This document shows, in pieces, positions 58,760 to 64,000 of a stretch of DNA of 64,000 nucleotides. This DNA comes from Linyphia triangularis. Its lineage: Eukaryota > Arthropoda > Arachnida > Araneae > Linyphiidae. Every line of letters begins with the position of its first letter. Position 1 is the first letter of the stretch. The stretch is from assembly GCA_963978545.1 (NCBI GenBank), contig OZ021732.1, positions 27,496,123-27,560,122 of the forward strand, written 5' to 3'. Position numbers and translations under genes: made by a program. Below the pieces are notes generated by a model. That model did not search any database. It saw only the letters and a list, made by a program, of their open reading frames with translations, and was not told the DNA's origin.

Positions 58760-59598
58760 TCCTATAAAAAATTTTAATGCAATTTTTGGGGAAAGTTTCG
58801 ATACGCAAGAAATTCAGGTTCACTTAACAAAGCTTTTTAATAATACTTCTTTGACACACCTTCATAACACTGTCAAAAATATTACAATAAATATATTCGA
58901 CTGTAACTATTTTTTCGTCGCATTGACAATAAAAGAAAAACACATAACACAGTTGCGCACAAAATATGAATTCACTAAAATTGCTTTTTGCACCTTTGAA
59001 ACTAAAGGGAGTTGATACCCTAAAATTTATAAATAATCGATTTTGAGTTAATTATTGTTAGTCAAAATTTGAATTATCCTGTTTAAAAGGATACCTCATT
59101 TATATACCTCAACTAGAAGTATTTTTGATGACTTTTTGAAAACAAAATTGGTAACGATTAGTGCAAGTTAACTTTTCGTTAAAATGCGTTTTTCTCAAAG
59201 CTACATTTTTCATTATTCATGTACCTTTTTCTCAGAAACTGCACAAACTATCTTCCCAAATTTCTTACCAGAAATTCCTTTTATGTATCGGTATATATTG
59301 AAAAGAGATTCCGTCGTTATTTTAAAAATATTTTTTGTTTTGGTACAATTTGGTAAATTTGTTTGGTAAAATTTGAGTGACTTTCACGATAATTCATTTA
59401 AATAAAAAATTTAAAAAAAATGAATTACAATCAAAGGCTAACTTCAATATAATAACAAGTGTCTGTTAAATGCACTGAAAAGAAAGTAGACTTCTATGTC
59501 AATTAAAATGTTATGTTTAATAGTGTAAAATCCAAAAGGTACTTAATTACGTCTTACTTATATATTTACTTTCAAACCCAATGGTTATTTAAAGTACT
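57651..59598. other. Upstream flank, AT-rich, nothing recognised
   Basis: This includes a (TAA)n microsatellite at about 58728-58758. A short plus-strand frame at 58255-58518 has no known domain. Confidence 0.5.
58728..58758 (+). repeat. TAA microsatellite
   Basis: About ten copies of a trinucleotide repeat. Confidence 0.9.
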
Positions 59599-60138
59599 TA
59601 CACAGGATCTTTCAGAAAAGACTCCCTAACTTTAAAATAACATAATAGCGAAATAGGGAGAAACAAGAGGTATATTGGGATGAAAGGTATGGAATTTTAA
59701 ATACTCCGGCTAGCAGAATTAATAATAATATTATAATAGCGGCAACAAATAGTTGTAAAAACTGAATATAGAATGATTTCATAATTTCCTACATGAAAAA
59801 AGAGTCATATGATACCATTACTGGATTGTGTGGCCCGAACGGTGACTTTTGCAGAATACAGTAGTTTTGTAAGACACAGAAACGGGTTTTGAGTGCCTCA
59901 TATTCATCTATTTTGTTTATTGACAATTACGTACAAACAAGAATGATCCTCATCTGTAAACCATACAAAGCCGTCATGTCATTAAGTTAACTCACATCAA
60001 TCAATTATGCAAACCGATGTATTTAAAATTCCATACCTGTCTATATCCAACATGCCACTTGTCTCAGCTTTCTATCTCTCATTACTCAGCAGTTATGTTA
60101 TTGCAAAGATAGAGATTCTTTTCTGAAAAACACCTGTA
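59599..60138 (-). mobile_element. Decayed mariner/IS630-type element, copy 2
   Basis: Ends TACACAGGATCTTTCAG (left) and TACAGGTGTTTTTCAG (right, inverted), with TA after the right end, match the TIR type of 54590-55157. The minus strand at about 59840-59990 reads FVWFTDEDHS, IVNKQNR, a stop, then GTQNP and YSAKVTV. This is the same transposase segment with W-F-T-D-E preserved. Stops and lost flanks make it inactive. Confidence 0.65.
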
Positions 60139-60146
60139 TATCTATG

Positions 60147-60830
60147 AAAAGAAGGAATTTATGAACTAGAATGAATCTATGAACTAAAATGAATTTATGA
60201 ACTAGACTGAATTTTTGAACTAGACTGAATTTATGAACTAGAAGGAATTTATGAAGTAAAATAAATTTATAAACTAAAATGAATTTATGAAATAGAATGA
60301 ATTTATGAACTAAAATTAATTTGTGAACTATAATGAATTTATGAATTAGAATGAATTCATGAACTAGACTTAATTTATGGAACTACAATGAATTTATGAA
60401 CTAGAAGGAATTTATGAACTTAAATGAATTTATGAACTTAAATGAATTTATGAACTTAAATGAATTTATGAACTAGATTGAATTTATGAAGTAGAATAAA
60501 TTTATAAACTAAAATGAATTTATGAAGTAGAATGAATTTGTGAACTTGAATGAATTTATGAACAAAAATGAATTTTTGAACTAGAATGAATTTATGAAGT
60601 AGAATAAATTTATAAACTAAAATGAATTTACGAAGTAGAATGAATTTATGAACTAGAATGAATTTATGAACTAGAATGAATTTGTAAACTAGAATGAATT
60701 TATGAATTAGAAGGAATTCATGAACTAGAAGGAATTTATGAACTAGAAGGAATTTATGAACAAAATGAATTTATGAAGTAGAATTAATTTTTGAGCTTAA
60801 AGGGATTTATGAAATTGTAAAAATTTATAG
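60147..60830 (+). repeat. 18-bp minisatellite, about 38 copies
   Basis: The unit is GAATTTATGAACTAGAAT with frequent one-base variants (AAAAT, GAAGG, TTGAAT). The period of 18 is kept almost without indels over about 680 bases. The array starts within ten bases of the end of the mariner-type copy. Confidence 0.92.

Positions 60831-64000
<3,170 letters not shown>

Overview
The window is AT-rich eukaryotic DNA with one protein-coding host gene and a dense load of transposable elements. The mix of BEL/Pao LTR element, Helitrons, hAT and Tc1/mariner-type DNA elements, a tRNA-derived SINE and very long introns fits an arthropod. A chelicerate such as a spider is my best guess, but that is an inference and not shown by any single sequence.

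The host gene is on the minus strand and encodes a TMEM132-family single-pass membrane protein. Four exons can be read with consistent GT-AG splice phases: exon 1 (57305-57353, signal peptide only), exon 2 (14909-15791, most of the N-terminal ectodomain), exon 3 (8540-8701) and exon 4 (1247-1448). Together they give 432 codons. The rest of the ectodomain, the membrane helix and the cytoplasmic tail must lie beyond position 1. A CpG-richer 5' flank with two CATGGCGG motifs lies at 57354-57650, and everything to its right is upstream flank without a recognised gene.

The introns hold the rest. Intron 3 (1449-8539) carries a head-to-tail cluster of four Helitron units (1862-7009) built from related repeats of about 147 bp. 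Intron 2 (8702-14908) carries Helitron relics, a SINE with a clear target-site duplication, and a decayed repeat with a recurring TCCA-GGA-GTGAC-type motif. Intron 1 (15792-57304, 41.5 kb) carries a nearly intact BEL/Pao retrotransposon (30526-36712) in the same orientation as the gene, three hAT-type elements (23290-23953, 38230-39610, 50088-51966), an almost perfect hairpin MITE (49482-49722), a minus-strand Helitron (26607-26921), a mariner-like element (54590-55157) and several tandem repeats. A second mariner-like copy (59599-60138) sits in the upstream flank, next to an 18-bp minisatellite (60147-60830).

Most other open reading frames in the window are short, lack recognisable domains, or fall inside repeats, and I do not call them genes. 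No canonical tRNA, rRNA or CRISPR array is visible. I found no clear new biological system. The most unusual structures are the Helitron array with its shared nucleosome-length repeat unit, and the very young but three-times-broken BEL/Pao copy.
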